The position numbers and the translations under genes are program-made. A stretch of 64,000 nt of DNA from Denitromonas ohlonensis (GTDB lineage: Bacteria > Pseudomonadota > Gammaproteobacteria > Burkholderiales > Rhodocyclaceae): the NCBI RefSeq assembly GCF_007625205.1, contig NZ_VMNI01000012.1, positions 62,001-126,000 of the forward strand, read 5' to 3'. Positions 26,296 to 36,066 of the stretch are shown here, in pieces. Under the pieces are notes generated by a model. That model worked only from the letters and a program-made list of their open reading frames with translations. It searched no databases and was not told the origin of the DNA. Numbering within the stretch: position 1 is the first letter of the stretch; each line of letters starts with the position of its first letter.

Positions 26296-29200
26296 GCGAC
26301 CCCGCGTCGTCTCGCTGCGCGCGCTGGTGATCTTCGGCGCGCTGGCCACCGCCGGCATGGTGCTGCTGTTTCCGTATGAGACCCTGGTCAAGGCCTCGCT
26401 CGGCGCCCGTCAGGGCGACGTGCTGGCCGCCGCCTACCTGCACAATCTGCTGCGCACCGAAACCGACAACGCGCAGATGCGTTTCGCCCTCGCCGCGCAA
26501 CACCAGGCCCGGCGCGATTACCCCGCCGCCCGCCAAGCCATTGCCCCGCTGCTCGGCCACCCCGACCCGGCCATCGCACACCGTGCCCGCTGGCTCGACT
26601 GGCGTTTCACCGTCGACGACGCCCCCGACACGCTCACGCCGCGCGCGCTCAGCCTCGCCCAAACCCACACCCTGAACGCCCTCGCCGACGAGGCCGCGCT
26701 GTCAACGCCCGACCGGCTCAGCCTCATCACCTACGCCGCCCGCCACGCGCAGCCCGAGATCGCCGCCCACGCCATCGACACCCTGGCCGCCGACGCCCGC
26801 CTCGATGCCGACACCGCCCAGACGCTCGCCGACACGCTGCGACGCGACGCCCACCCGCACCTGGCCGCCCGCGCCTACCTGCTCGCCCGCGACCGCAGCG
26901 AAGGGCTCGCCGCGCAACGCCAGCACTTCCTCGCCGCCCTGCGCACCCTGCAAGCGATCAGCGACTTCCCGGCCGCGCTGGCCATCGCCGACGAAGCGCT
27001 CGGTGCGCTCGAGACCGACGCCCCCACGCTCACCTATCTCATCGGCCTCGCCCGCGCCGCCAACCGGCCCGACCGCGCCGCCGACTACGCCCGCCGCCTG
27101 ATCCGCCTCAGCCTGCGCGAACAGCTCGACGGCGGCCTGCGCCTCGTTGCCCTGAACAGCGACGCCGACCCCGCGCTGCCCTTCGACGACGCGCGCTACC
27201 GTCTCGCCTACGACACCTTCCTCGGTGCCGGCGCGCTCGAAGACGCCTATGTGCTCAGCCTCTCCGCCGTACGCCAGGCCCCCGACAGCGCCGACTGGCG
27301 CCGCCGCCTCGCCCAGGTCGCCGAATGGCACGGCAAACCGGCCGACGCGCTGGCCCAGTGGTATCACCTCGCCCGCCACGGCCACACCGACGCCTGGGCC
27401 CAGGTGCTGCGCCTCGCCCCCGGCCTGTTCGAACACCGCCCGCTGCTCGACGCCCAGAAATTTCAGCTGCGCCAGGATCCACGAAACACCACCTTGCTGC
27501 GCGACATCGCCGCGCTGTATGAACGCCTCGGCGAGCCCGACGCCGGCATCGCCTATCTGCAAGCGCACACCGCGCGCCACCCCTCCGACGCCGCCTTCGA
27601 TGCGCTCGCCACCCTCGCCGAGCGCGCCGGCCAAGGCGCCATCGCCGACGCCGCACTGGTCATGTGGGAACAGCACGCCGGCGTCTCCCCCGCCCTTAGC
27701 CAGCGCCGCGCGGCCGGGCTCATCCCCCGTGGCCAGCTGGAAGCCGCCCTGGCCGCGCTCGACACCGCCCGCAGCCACACCCCCGACACCGCCACCGACT
27801 ACTGGCAACTGCGCGCCTCGCTCGCCGGCCTGCTGCAGCATCGCGACGCGCAACGCGACGCCCTGAACCGACTGGTGCCCCAGCCCACGGCCCGGCCCGA
27901 CGACTTCGCCGACCTGATCGAACTGCTGCGCCCGGCCCACCCCGACCAGGCCGCCCGCCTCGCCGCCCAAGCCTGGGAGCGCCTCGGCACGCCCGACTGG
28001 CTGCTGCGCAGCCTCGACCTTCACCTGTCCACCCGCAACTACGCCGCCATGGGCGTGCTGATCCGCGGCCTCGACGACACCCGGCGCCAGACGCTCGAAC
28101 GCAACGCCAGCTTCCTGCGTCTGCGCGGGCAATGGCATCAGGGCCTCGGCGAGTTCGACGCCGCACGCGCCGACTTCGACGCCGCGCTGACCCACGAGCC
28201 GGCCAACACCGCCGCCCGCGCCTCGCTGCTGTGGCTGCTGATCGACGGCGGCAAGGCCGACACCCTCACCGCGCTGCTCGCCCGCCACGAAACCCGCTGG
28301 GCACGCGACGGCGACCTGCACGACGCTCTGGCCGCCGCCAACGCCCTGCTGTCTCGCCCGCAGCGCGCGCTCGACCGCTACCTGCTGCCGCGCGCCCGCG
28401 CCAACCGCGACGATTTCCTGTGGATGATGGGTCTGGCCGACACGCTCGAACAGGCCGGCGAGATCGACCGCGCCTGGCATCTGCGCGAACAGCAGTGGCA
28501 ACAACGGCCACGCACTGCGCCCACCGACGCCGAGACCGAGCTGGCCCGCCGCGCCGCCGAGGTCCGCCTGGCCCGCCAGCAACGCCCCGGCGACGCCAGC
28601 GACCAACTGCTGCGCGCGCTGATGCGCCAGGACGGTGAGACCGACCCGCTCGACACCCCCCTGCTGCGCGACCTGGCCATGAGCTGGCTGCTCGACCAGG
28701 GCGACATCGACGGCGCCCGCGGCTTTCTGTGGGAGCGCTACGCCCGCGCCCTCACCCGCCCGGTGTGGGCCGAAGCCGCGATCGCGCTGGCCCGCGACGA
28801 ACACGCCACCCTGGCCGACATCCTCGCCCGCCACGACACCGCCCTGCCCGCCGCCCAGCGTGGCGAAATCGCCGAACGCCTTGGCCGGCCAGACGTCTCC
28901 GCCAGCGTCACCCATGCCGCCGCCGACGACCAGCGCCACAACGACGCCCTGCATCTGCAACTAAGCGAGGTACTGCTCGACCAGGCCCACCGCCTGCGCC
29001 TGGACGCCGCCGCGCACAAACTCGACGCCTTCAAAGAGCGAACCCAGCACGCCGAACTGCGCCTGCGCCTCGCCCCCCGACTCAAGCTCAGCCTCACCCT
29101 GGGCAGCATCCAGCGCCGCCTGAACGGCAGCGGCGCGCTCGCCGCCGCGCCCAACGAACGCCAGGCCAGCGTCGAAATGGCGTGGACCACCGACGCCGGC

Positions 29201-29902
29201 ATCACCCGGCTCGGCGTCGCCCGCCGCCACGGCCTGACCGACACCACCCCCGTCTGGGCCGGGCACGACCTCACCCTCGACCAGCGCTGGGCCTTCGCGC
29301 TCGAGGCCGGCCTCGCACTGCCCGCCAACGAAAGCGCGGCGCTGCGCGTGGCCGGCATGAAGGACGAGCTGCTCGCCAGCGCCGCCTACGGCCTCAGTTC
29401 GCGCGAGCGCATCGCCGCCCAGTGGGCGCACAGCCGCTACAGCAGCCAGCACGGACTGGCGCTGGGTCGCGCCGATCGCTGGCAGCTCGACTACACTCAC
29501 CGCCTGACCCGCGGCCGCCCCGAGATCGAAGCCGGCGTGTATGTCGGCGGCTATCGCTTCCGCGCCGATATCGGCGACAACGCCGGCGACCGCGCCGCGC
29601 TGGCGTCAATCCTGCCCGGCGGCCTCGCCCCGCTGCTACCCGACAGCTACCTGTTTCGCGGCGCGCGAATGACGGTCAACAACCGCCAGCGCCACGGCCT
29701 GCAACGCGCCCTGGTGCCCTATGCCACGCTCGACCTCAACCATGTGAGCGGCCGCGGCTATGGCTATGGGGTCGAACTCGGCCTGAGCGGCCGGGTCTTC
29801 GGCGCCGACCAGTTCCTCATCGGCGTGCAGCACGACAAGGGCGGCGAAGGCGACGCCGGCCGCAATTCCGCCCTGTTTCTCGACTATCAACTGTTCTTCT
29901 GA
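26228..29902 (+). CDS. pelB: PelB: outer-membrane export channel with TPR scaffold
   Basis: A 1224-residue protein. One N-terminal membrane helix (about 27-48, SLRALVIFGALATAGMVLLF) is followed by a very long Ala-rich alpha-superhelix of tetratricopeptide-like repeats (about 60-880). The last roughly 300 residues form a 16-strand-type beta barrel (LRLAPRLKLSLTLG...FLDYQLFF, with terminal Phe). In Pel systems it binds PelA through its TPRs and forms the outer-membrane pore with PelC. Length agrees with Pseudomonas PelB. The start is either 26228 or ATG 26264; neither has a clear ribosome site, and both overlap pelA. Confidence 0.93.
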   Translation: MATHTTINSTPTMPNSPSTAPAERPRVVSLRALVIFGALATAGMVLLFPYETLVKASLGARQGDVLAAAYLHNLLRTETDNAQMRFALAAQHQARRDYPAARQAIAPLLGHPDPAIAHRARWLDWRFTVDDAPDTLTPRALSLAQTHTLNALADEAALSTPDRLSLITYAARHAQPEIAAHAIDTLAADARLDADTAQTLADTLRRDAHPHLAARAYLLARDRSEGLAAQRQHFLAALRTLQAISDFPAALAIADEALGALETDAPTLTYLIGLARAANRPDRAADYARRLIRLSLREQLDGGLRLVALNSDADPALPFDDARYRLAYDTFLGAGALEDAYVLSLSAVRQAPDSADWRRRLAQVAEWHGKPADALAQWYHLARHGHTDAWAQVLRLAPGLFEHRPLLDAQKFQLRQDPRNTTLLRDIAALYERLGEPDAGIAYLQAHTARHPSDAAFDALATLAERAGQGAIADAALVMWEQHAGVSPALSQRRAAGLIPRGQLEAALAALDTARSHTPDTATDYWQLRASLAGLLQHRDAQRDALNRLVPQPTARPDDFADLIELLRPAHPDQAARLAAQAWERLGTPDWLLRSLDLHLSTRNYAAMGVLIRGLDDTRRQTLERNASFLRLRGQWHQGLGEFDAARADFDAALTHEPANTAARASLLWLLIDGGKADTLTALLARHETRWARDGDLHDALAAANALLSRPQRALDRYLLPRARANRDDFLWMMGLADTLEQAGEIDRAWHLREQQWQQRPRTAPTDAETELARRAAEVRLARQQRPGDASDQLLRALMRQDGETDPLDTPLLRDLAMSWLLDQGDIDGARGFLWERYARALTRPVWAEAAIALARDEHATLADILARHDTALPAAQRGEIAERLGRPDVSASVTHAAADDQRHNDALHLQLSEVLLDQAHRLRLDAAAHKLDAFKERTQHAELRLRLAPRLKLSLTLGSIQRRLNGSGALAAAPNERQASVEMAWTTDAGITRLGVARRHGLTDTTPVWAGHDLTLDQRWAFALEAGLALPANESAALRVAGMKDELLASAAYGLSSRERIAAQWAHSRYSSQHGLALGRADRWQLDYTHRLTRGRPEIEAGVYVGGYRFRADIGDNAGDRAALASILPGGLAPLLPDSYLFRGARMTVNNRQRHGLQRALVPYATLDLNHVSGRGYGYGVELGLSGRVFGADQFLIGVQHDKGGEGDAGRNSALFLDYQLFF

Positions 29903-29917
29903 GCCCACGGGATCGAC

Positions 29918-30445
29918 ATGAAAACCTTGCTTGCCCACCCTGTCCTGCGCCTGATGTGCCTCGTCACCGTCCTCAGCGGCTGCGCCGTCACCGACCGCGT
30001 GCCCGACCGCAGCGTCACGCCCGACGCGCGCTGGGCCGTGCTCACGCTCGAAAACACCACCACCACACCCATGGCCGGCGCCCGCGCCGAAGCGGTGGCC
30101 CGTGCCCTGCTGCATACGCTGGGCGTCAAGGAGGTGGTGCGCCCGCCGGCAACGGCGCGCGACGCCTTGTTCGACCCGGCCCCGGCCGCCGACACCGAGG
30201 CGGCCCTCGCTTGGGCGCGCAGCGCCGGCGTGCGCTATGTGCTCACCGGCACGGTGGACGAATGGCAATACAAGGTCGGCGTCGATGGCGAGCCGGCGGT
30301 GGGTCTGGCGCTGCACATCATTGATGTCGAGGACGGCAGCACGGTGTGGAGCGGCGTCGGCGCGCGCACCGGCTGGGGCCGCGACTCGCTGGCCGCCGTC
30401 GCGCAAACGCTAATCAAGTCGCTGCTCGCACCGGTCGTCCGCTAA
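29918..30445 (+). CDS. pelC: PelC: outer-membrane lipoprotein
   Basis: A 175-residue lipoprotein with lipobox LSGC (Cys22) and short leader. The mature body contains the CsgG-like pattern WAVLTLENTTTTPMAGARAEAVARALLHTLGVKEV and RYVLTGTVDEWQYKVG...GLALHIIDVEDGSTVWSG, as in PelC, which forms a dodecameric funnel on the periplasmic side of the PelB pore. It is 15 bases after pelB and 8 before pelD. Confidence 0.92.
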   Translation: MKTLLAHPVLRLMCLVTVLSGCAVTDRVPDRSVTPDARWAVLTLENTTTTPMAGARAEAVARALLHTLGVKEVVRPPATARDALFDPAPAADTEAALAWARSAGVRYVLTGTVDEWQYKVGVDGEPAVGLALHIIDVEDGSTVWSGVGARTGWGRDSLAAVAQTLIKSLLAPVVR

Positions 30446-30453
30446 GTCGTCGC

Positions 30454-31791
30454 ATGCCCTTTCGTCATTTGCTCGCACCCCGTCAGGTAACAAGCTCCGC
30501 ACTGGCTGAGACCGTCGTCCTGCCCCTGCTGCTGCTCGCGCTGGCCTGGTGGCTCAACCCGACCGACCCGCTGTTTGCCTGGGCCAGCTTCCCCTGGCCA
30601 ATCCTCGGCCCGCTGCTGCTGGCGCTTCGCTACGGCCCAATGATGGGTGTGATCGGCAGCATCGTGCTGCTCGGCGGCTGGCTCGGCCTGACCGGCACCG
30701 GCAAGGTCAGCGCGGCCACCCCGCAGCTGTATTTTCTGGGCACCCTGGTGCTGGTGATGGTCTGCGGCGAGTTCGCCTCGATCTGGCGCAGCCGCGTGCG
30801 TCGCGCCGAAACCCATGCCCGCTACGTGCAGGAGCGGCTCGACCACCTGACCCGCCAGCACTACCTGCTGCGCGTCTCTCACGACCGCCTGGAGCAGGAC
30901 TTGATCAGCCGGCCGGTGTCGATGCGCGACGCGCTCACCGGCCTGCGCGAGTTGCTCGGCACCGACACCGCCGGCCCCCTGCCCGGCGCCGAGGCGCTGC
31001 TCAAGCTGCTGGCCCAGTTCTGCCAGATCGAACGCGCCGCGCTGTATCCGCCCGATACCACCGACACCCCGGCCGGCCAGCTCGGCGCGCCCTTTGCCTT
31101 TGCGCCCAAAGACCCGCTGGTGCTGGCCGCTGCCACCGAGATCGGCCTGTGCCATGTCGCCAGCGACGCGCTACCCGAACACCACGGCAGCCAGTATCTG
31201 GTGGTCAGCCGCCTGCGCGATCTGCGCGGCACGGACCACGGCGTGCTGGTGGTCGAGTCGATGCCCTTTTTCGCGCTGAACGAAGACAGCTTGCAGATCA
31301 TCAATCTGCTGGTCGGCTACTACGCCGACAGCCTCGCCAGCCGCGACATCGTCCGTCCGGTGCTCGCCGTGGCGCCGGCCTGCCCAACCGAGTTTGCCCT
31401 TGAATTGCAGCGCATGTGGCATGTCACCCGCGACAGCGGCCTGCCCAGCGCCCTGGTGGTGCTGACCTACCGAAGCCGCCCGGTGCTCGACGACCTGCCC
31501 CTGCAATGGCACCGCCTGCAACGCACGCTGGATGTCATCTGGCACACCCACGAGGACGACCGCCACGCCTTGCTGGTGCTCATGCCACTGGCCGGCCCGG
31601 CGGCCATCGAAGGCTATCTCGACCGCATCGACGCCTGGCTCACCCAGCACCTGGGCGCACCGCCGGGCGAATTCGGCATCGCCTTGCACGCCTATCGGCT
31701 CGACGCCACACCGGCCACCGAGTTGCTGTCCACCCTGCTTGAGGATTGCCATGTTCGCCCTGCTCAGCGGCCTGTCAGCACTGCTGCTTGA
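30454..31791 (+). CDS. pelD: PelD: c-di-GMP receptor of Pel biosynthesis
   Basis: A 445-residue inner-membrane protein. Four N-terminal helices (about 20-110) precede a GAF domain (about 175-310; LVVSRLRDLRGTDHGVLVVES) and a degenerate GGDEF domain. An inhibitory-site-like RxxD is at Arg357-Asp360 (RTLD), and Arg391 is a candidate for the third contact. These correspond with constant offset to R367, D370 and R402 of the Pseudomonas protein. Loss of GGDEF catalytic residues is expected for a receptor. It stimulates polymer synthesis when c-di-GMP is bound. Its 3' end overlaps pelE by 41 bases. Confidence 0.93.
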   Translation: MPFRHLLAPRQVTSSALAETVVLPLLLLALAWWLNPTDPLFAWASFPWPILGPLLLALRYGPMMGVIGSIVLLGGWLGLTGTGKVSAATPQLYFLGTLVLVMVCGEFASIWRSRVRRAETHARYVQERLDHLTRQHYLLRVSHDRLEQDLISRPVSMRDALTGLRELLGTDTAGPLPGAEALLKLLAQFCQIERAALYPPDTTDTPAGQLGAPFAFAPKDPLVLAAATEIGLCHVASDALPEHHGSQYLVVSRLRDLRGTDHGVLVVESMPFFALNEDSLQIINLLVGYYADSLASRDIVRPVLAVAPACPTEFALELQRMWHVTRDSGLPSALVVLTYRSRPVLDDLPLQWHRLQRTLDVIWHTHEDDRHALLVLMPLAGPAAIEGYLDRIDAWLTQHLGAPPGEFGIALHAYRLDATPATELLSTLLEDCHVRPAQRPVSTAA

Positions 31792-32743
31792 AGCGCTGGC
31801 GCTGTGGCTGCTCGGCACCGCCGACAGCCGCACGCACCCGCTGGCCGTGGTCTTGCTGCCGCACCTGGCCGCCAGCGCACTGCTCGCGCTGAGCGCGCTG
31901 GCCCTCATGCCCGCGCTCACCGCCCGCTCGCGACGCGCCAGCGGACTGCTGATGTTCGCCCTGTCGGCCTTCATCCCCGGTCTGGGCTTCGCCGGCATCA
32001 TGGCCGGCTTGTGGATCGGCCGCTACCGCCTGGCCGCCCGCCGGCCGCGCGGCCTGCGCACGCTTGAATTGCCCGCACTCGACCCGCATCAACGCGAACG
32101 CAGCGGCTTTCACCAGACCGGCGCGGGCGGTTTTTTGCGCAATCCGCGCGCCCCCACGCCGCAGCGCCTCAAAGCGCTGGTCGCGCTCCAGCATGTGCCC
32201 GGCCGCGTCGCCAGCCCGCTGCTGCGCGACCTGCTCGGCGATGACAGCGAAGACCTGCGCCTGCTCGCCTACGGCATGCTCGACCGCAAGGAGAAAACGC
32301 TCAACGCCCAGATCCAGGCCGAACGCCAGCGCCTCGCCAGCGCGCGCAGTGCCATCACGCTGGCGCTCGCCCACACCCGGCTGGCCGGCCTGTATTGGGA
32401 ATTGATCTACCAGCAACTGGCGCAGGGCGACCTGCGCACCCATGCCGCCGAGTCCGGGCTGCATCATGCCCGCGAGGCGCTCGCCCTGCGGCCGAACGGC
32501 GCGGGCCTCTACCTGCGCTGTGGGCAATGTCTGCTGGCGCTAGGCAACACGACAGAGGCCGAGGTGGCCTTCGAGGCGGCGCGCGCGGCCGGCCTGCCCG
32601 ACCACCGCGTCCTGCCCCATCTGGCAGAGCTGGCCTTCTTGCGACGCGACTTTGCCGCAGTCCGGCGCCTGCTCGCACCGCTGGCCAGTTGGCGCGGCAT
32701 GATGGGCGTGCAGAAAGTCGCGCAATTCTGGAGCCCACGATGA
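31751..32743 (+). CDS. pelE: PelE: membrane TPR protein
   Basis: A 330-residue protein with two N-terminal membrane helices (about 5-30 and 45-65; LSGLSALLLEALALWLL, then FIPGLGFAGIMAGLWIG) and cytoplasmic tetratricopeptide-like helices to the C-terminus (AREALALRPNGAGLYLRCGQCLLALGNTTEAEVAFEAARAAG). PelE is thought to link PelD and PelF in the inner-membrane synthase complex. The length equals that of Pseudomonas PelE (about 329). It overlaps both neighbours, ATGA with pelF. Confidence 0.9.
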   Translation: MFALLSGLSALLLEALALWLLGTADSRTHPLAVVLLPHLAASALLALSALALMPALTARSRRASGLLMFALSAFIPGLGFAGIMAGLWIGRYRLAARRPRGLRTLELPALDPHQRERSGFHQTGAGGFLRNPRAPTPQRLKALVALQHVPGRVASPLLRDLLGDDSEDLRLLAYGMLDRKEKTLNAQIQAERQRLASARSAITLALAHTRLAGLYWELIYQQLAQGDLRTHAAESGLHHAREALALRPNGAGLYLRCGQCLLALGNTTEAEVAFEAARAAGLPDHRVLPHLAELAFLRRDFAAVRRLLAPLASWRGMMGVQKVAQFWSPR

Positions 32744-34281
32744 ACGCCTTCCCCACCGCCGCCGACGCCGATGTGGCGTTGCTGCTCGAAGGCACCTACC
32801 CGTTTGTGTCGGGCGGGGTGTCCTCGTGGATGCATCAGATCCTGCTGGCCCACCCCGATGTGCGCTTTGCGCTGGTGTTTCTCGGCAGCCGCCGCGAAGA
32901 CTACCCGGCCATGCGCTACGAACTGCCGGCCAATGTGGTACATCTGGAAACCCATTTCCTTCACGACAGCCTGTCCGACGCGCCCGACACCCCGCGCGCC
33001 CGCAGCGGCAACGCCGCCGCCTTTGCCGACATCGACGCCCTGCACATGGCCTTTCGCAGCGGCCAGGCCGTGTCGCCCAAGCTGATGCACGCCGCCTGCG
33101 CCCACATCAAGCCGGGCGGCGCCATCCCCGAGCACGATTTCCGCCACGCCGAAGCGGCCTGGCAGCGCATTACCGAGCACTACCGCAAGCACTGCTCCGA
33201 CCCCAGCTTTGTCGACTATTTCTGGTCGGTGCGCATCATGCACCAGCCGCTGTGGCAACTCGCGCGCATTGCCGACGCACTGATCCCGGTGCGGGCCTAC
33301 CACAGCATCTCGACCGGCTATGCCGGCTTTCTCGGCGCGCTGCTGGCGCAGGCCACCGGGCGCCCGCTGATCCTCACCGAGCACGGCATCTACACCAAGG
33401 AACGCAAGATCGACTTGTTTCAGAGCGAGTGGATCCACGACAACCGCAACGCCTTTCAGCGCGATCCGACCGAGCTGTCCTACTTCCGCCAGCTGTGGAT
33501 CCGCTTCTTCGAGTGGATGGGCCGGCTGAGCTATGACGCCGCCGACCCGATCATCTCGCTGTACGAAACCAATCGCCGCCGGCAGATCGCCGATGGCGCC
33601 ACCGCCGAGCGCACGCAGGTGATTCCCAACGGCGTGTCGATCGGCCGACTGGCGCCGCTGCGCGCCCAACGCGTCGACGAGATCCCGCCCGTGCTGTGCC
33701 TGATCGGCCGGGTGGTGCCGATCAAGGACGTGAAGAACTTCATCCGCGCCATGCGCACCGTCATCACCCGCCTGCCCACGGCCGAAGCCTGGATTGCCGG
33801 CCCGCTGGACGAAGACCCGGCCTATGTGGCCGAGTGTCGCCACCTGATCGACAGCCTCGACCTGGGTGACAAAGTGCGCCTGCTCGGCATGCAACGCATC
33901 GACGCGCTGCTGCCGAAGATCGGCCTGGTGGTACTCAGCTCCATCTCCGAAGCCCTGCCGCTGGTGGTGCTCGAAGGCTTTGCTGCCGGCGTACCCTGCA
34001 TCAGCACCGATGTCGGCTCCTGCCGGCAGCTGATCGAAGGCGGTGACGCCGAGGACCGCGCCTTTGGCAGCGCCGGTGCGGTGGTCGGCATCGCCGATCC
34101 GCAAGCCCTGGCCAACGCCGCGCTCGAGCTGCTCGGCCACCCCGAGCGCTGGCGCGCCGCCCGCGACGCCGGTATCCGCCGCGTCGAAGCGCGCTACAGT
34201 GACGCCCTGATGTTCCAGCGCTACCGCGACGTCTACGATCGCGCGCTAGCCCCCTCACTCGCCAAGGAGCGCCAATCATGA
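32740..34281 (+). CDS. pelF: PelF: cytosolic glycosyltransferase (GT4)
   Basis: A 513-residue GT-B fold glycosyltransferase that polymerises the Pel chain from a UDP-sugar. Typical PelF blocks: LLLEGTYPFVSGGVSSWMHQ near the N-terminus, LTEHGIYTKERKID, VIPNGVSIGRL, LIGRVVPIKDVKNFI and the donor-site EX7E region SSISEALPLVVLEGFAAGVPCIST. The start ATG overlaps the pelE stop, and its own stop overlaps the ridA-like gene. Confidence 0.95.
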   Translation: MNAFPTAADADVALLLEGTYPFVSGGVSSWMHQILLAHPDVRFALVFLGSRREDYPAMRYELPANVVHLETHFLHDSLSDAPDTPRARSGNAAAFADIDALHMAFRSGQAVSPKLMHAACAHIKPGGAIPEHDFRHAEAAWQRITEHYRKHCSDPSFVDYFWSVRIMHQPLWQLARIADALIPVRAYHSISTGYAGFLGALLAQATGRPLILTEHGIYTKERKIDLFQSEWIHDNRNAFQRDPTELSYFRQLWIRFFEWMGRLSYDAADPIISLYETNRRRQIADGATAERTQVIPNGVSIGRLAPLRAQRVDEIPPVLCLIGRVVPIKDVKNFIRAMRTVITRLPTAEAWIAGPLDEDPAYVAECRHLIDSLDLGDKVRLLGMQRIDALLPKIGLVVLSSISEALPLVVLEGFAAGVPCISTDVGSCRQLIEGGDAEDRAFGSAGAVVGIADPQALANAALELLGHPERWRAARDAGIRRVEARYSDALMFQRYRDVYDRALAPSLAKERQS

Positions 34282-34628
34282 GCCTGACCCGTTACGGCAC
34301 CACCACCCGCTACTCCGACATCGTGGTGCACAACCAGACCCTGTACACCGTCGAAGTGCCCGCCAGCATCGACACCAACATCGAAACCCAGACCAGCGAA
34401 ATCCTCGGCAGCATCGACCGCCTGCTGGCCCAGGCCGGCAGCGACAAGTCGCGCATCCTGATGGCCACCATCTATCTGGTCGACATGGACGACTACACCG
34501 GCATGAACGCCGTGTGGGACGCCTGGCTGGCCCAAGGCACCGCGCCCTGCCGCGCCTGCGTTCAGGTGGCCGGCCTGGCACAGGCCGGCTGGCGTATCGA
34601 GATCGCGCTAACCGCCGCGGTGGACTGA
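34278..34628 (+). CDS. RidA family protein inserted between pelF and pelG
   Basis: A 116-residue RidA/YjgF fold protein. RidA enzymes hydrolyse reactive enamines and imines from PLP enzymes. The substrate-binding arginine is kept as Arg92 in APCRACVQVAGL and the catalytic glutamate as Glu108 in WRIEIALTA, so activity is likely intact. It overlaps pelF by ATGA and is followed nine bases later by pelG, so it is part of the operon. It is not among the seven pel genes first described in Pseudomonas. Its link to Pel may be a dependent by-product, or incidental. Confidence 0.88.
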   Translation: MSLTRYGTTTRYSDIVVHNQTLYTVEVPASIDTNIETQTSEILGSIDRLLAQAGSDKSRILMATIYLVDMDDYTGMNAVWDAWLAQGTAPCRACVQVAGLAQAGWRIEIALTAAVD

Positions 34629-34637
34629 GGGGAATTC

Positions 34638-36008
34638 GTGGCCGGCATCGGTTTCGAGCTGCGCAAGCTCTTGCGCAAGGACAGCCTGCTCGGGCTGGTG
34701 CAGGCCTATGCCTATGCCGGAGTGATCGGTTCGGGGCCGTGGGTGCTGTCGATTGTCGGCATCCTGGTCATCGGCCTGCTCAGCGCATCACTGGGCGCGT
34801 CCAGCCATGGCGTCACGCAGTTTCAGGTGTCGGTCACCTGGCTGATCGCCAGCTCGCTGATTCTCACCGGCGGCGTGCAGCTGGCCTTTACGCGCTATGT
34901 GTCCGACCGCCTGTTCGAGCACAAGCACGACACCGTGCTGCCCAATCTGCACGGCGTGCTGTGTCTGGTGCTGGTGGCTGCCGGCACGCTGGCCACCGTG
35001 CTGGCCTTTACCGCCTTTGCCGGTGAGAGCGTGCTCTACCGGCTGCTGATGATTGCCGGTTTCACGCAGCTGTGTGTCATCTGGGTGCTGACCATTTTCC
35101 TGTCCGGCCTCAAGCGCTATCGCGCCATTCTGGCAATGTACGCGCTCGGCTACGGCATCACCGTCGGCGCCGCGCTGCTGGCGCGCAACTGGGCGCTCGA
35201 AGGCTTGCTCGCCGGCTTCGTGCTCGGTCACTTTGCGCTGCTATGCGGCATGTGGTGGCTGACGGTGCGCAGCTTCAGCGCCACCGAAGCGGTGCGCTTC
35301 GACTTTCTTCAGCCCCAACACCGCTACCCCAGCCTGCTGATCATCGGCGTGCTCTACAACCTCGCGGTGTGGGCCGACAAGCTGGTGTTCTGGCTCTACC
35401 CCGACACCTCGGCCGCCATCATCGGCCCGCTGCGCGCCTCGGTCATTTACGACCTGCCGGTGTTCATGGCCTACCTGTTCATCATCCCCGGCATGGCGGT
35501 GTTTCTGGTGCGCATCGAGACCGACTTCGTGGACTACCACGAGCGTTTCTACAATGCGGTGCGCGAAGGCGGCAGCCTGGAGACCATCGAATCCATGCGC
35601 GACGAGATGGTGCTCGCCATCCGCCAGGGCTTCGCCGAAATCGGCAAGATCCAGACCCTCGCCCTGCTCGCCGCCATCATCGTCGGCCCCACGGTGCTCG
35701 CCGCGCTGGGCATCTCGGCGCTTTACCTGCCGCTGTTCCACATCCAGACGCTCGGCGCCAGCCTGCAGGTCGGCCTGCTGGCGCTGCTCAATGTGTTCTT
35801 CTACCTCGACCAGCGCGCGCTGGTGCTGCGCCTGTGTGCGCTGCTGTGCGTCAGCAACCTCGCCCTCACCACGCTGTCGCTCCAGCTCGGCGCTGCCTTC
35901 TATGGCTACGGCTACGCCGCCGCCGTGCTGCTGACCCTGCTCTACGGCCTGTTCGCGCTCGACCGCAAACTGCACCGGCTGGAGTACGAAACCTTCATGC
36001 TGCGTTAG
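34638..36008 (+). CDS. pelG: PelG: Wzx-like Pel polysaccharide inner-membrane transporter
   Basis: A 456-residue polytopic protein with about 12 hydrophobic helices, of the multidrug/oligosaccharidyl-lipid/polysaccharide (MOP) superfamily, thought to move Pel across the inner membrane with PelD and PelE. The N-terminal GIGFELRKLLRKDSLLGLVQ and SGPWVLSIVG are characteristic. The start codon is GTG at 34638, supported by GAGGGG upstream. The length equals that of Pseudomonas PelG. Confidence 0.93.
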   Translation: MAGIGFELRKLLRKDSLLGLVQAYAYAGVIGSGPWVLSIVGILVIGLLSASLGASSHGVTQFQVSVTWLIASSLILTGGVQLAFTRYVSDRLFEHKHDTVLPNLHGVLCLVLVAAGTLATVLAFTAFAGESVLYRLLMIAGFTQLCVIWVLTIFLSGLKRYRAILAMYALGYGITVGAALLARNWALEGLLAGFVLGHFALLCGMWWLTVRSFSATEAVRFDFLQPQHRYPSLLIIGVLYNLAVWADKLVFWLYPDTSAAIIGPLRASVIYDLPVFMAYLFIIPGMAVFLVRIETDFVDYHERFYNAVREGGSLETIESMRDEMVLAIRQGFAEIGKIQTLALLAAIIVGPTVLAALGISALYLPLFHIQTLGASLQVGLLALLNVFFYLDQRALVLRLCALLCVSNLALTTLSLQLGAAFYGYGYAAAVLLTLLYGLFALDRKLHRLEYETFMLR

Positions 36009-36066
36009 CCACGCACGCGGGCCACGGCTTGGAGTAAATTAGTCCATCGGACCTCAAGGCGCCGAC

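Noticed and set aside
26702-28960. Long leftward open frame opposite pelB
   Set aside because: Shadow of pelB; Gly/Val/Ala-rich translation without recognisable domain.
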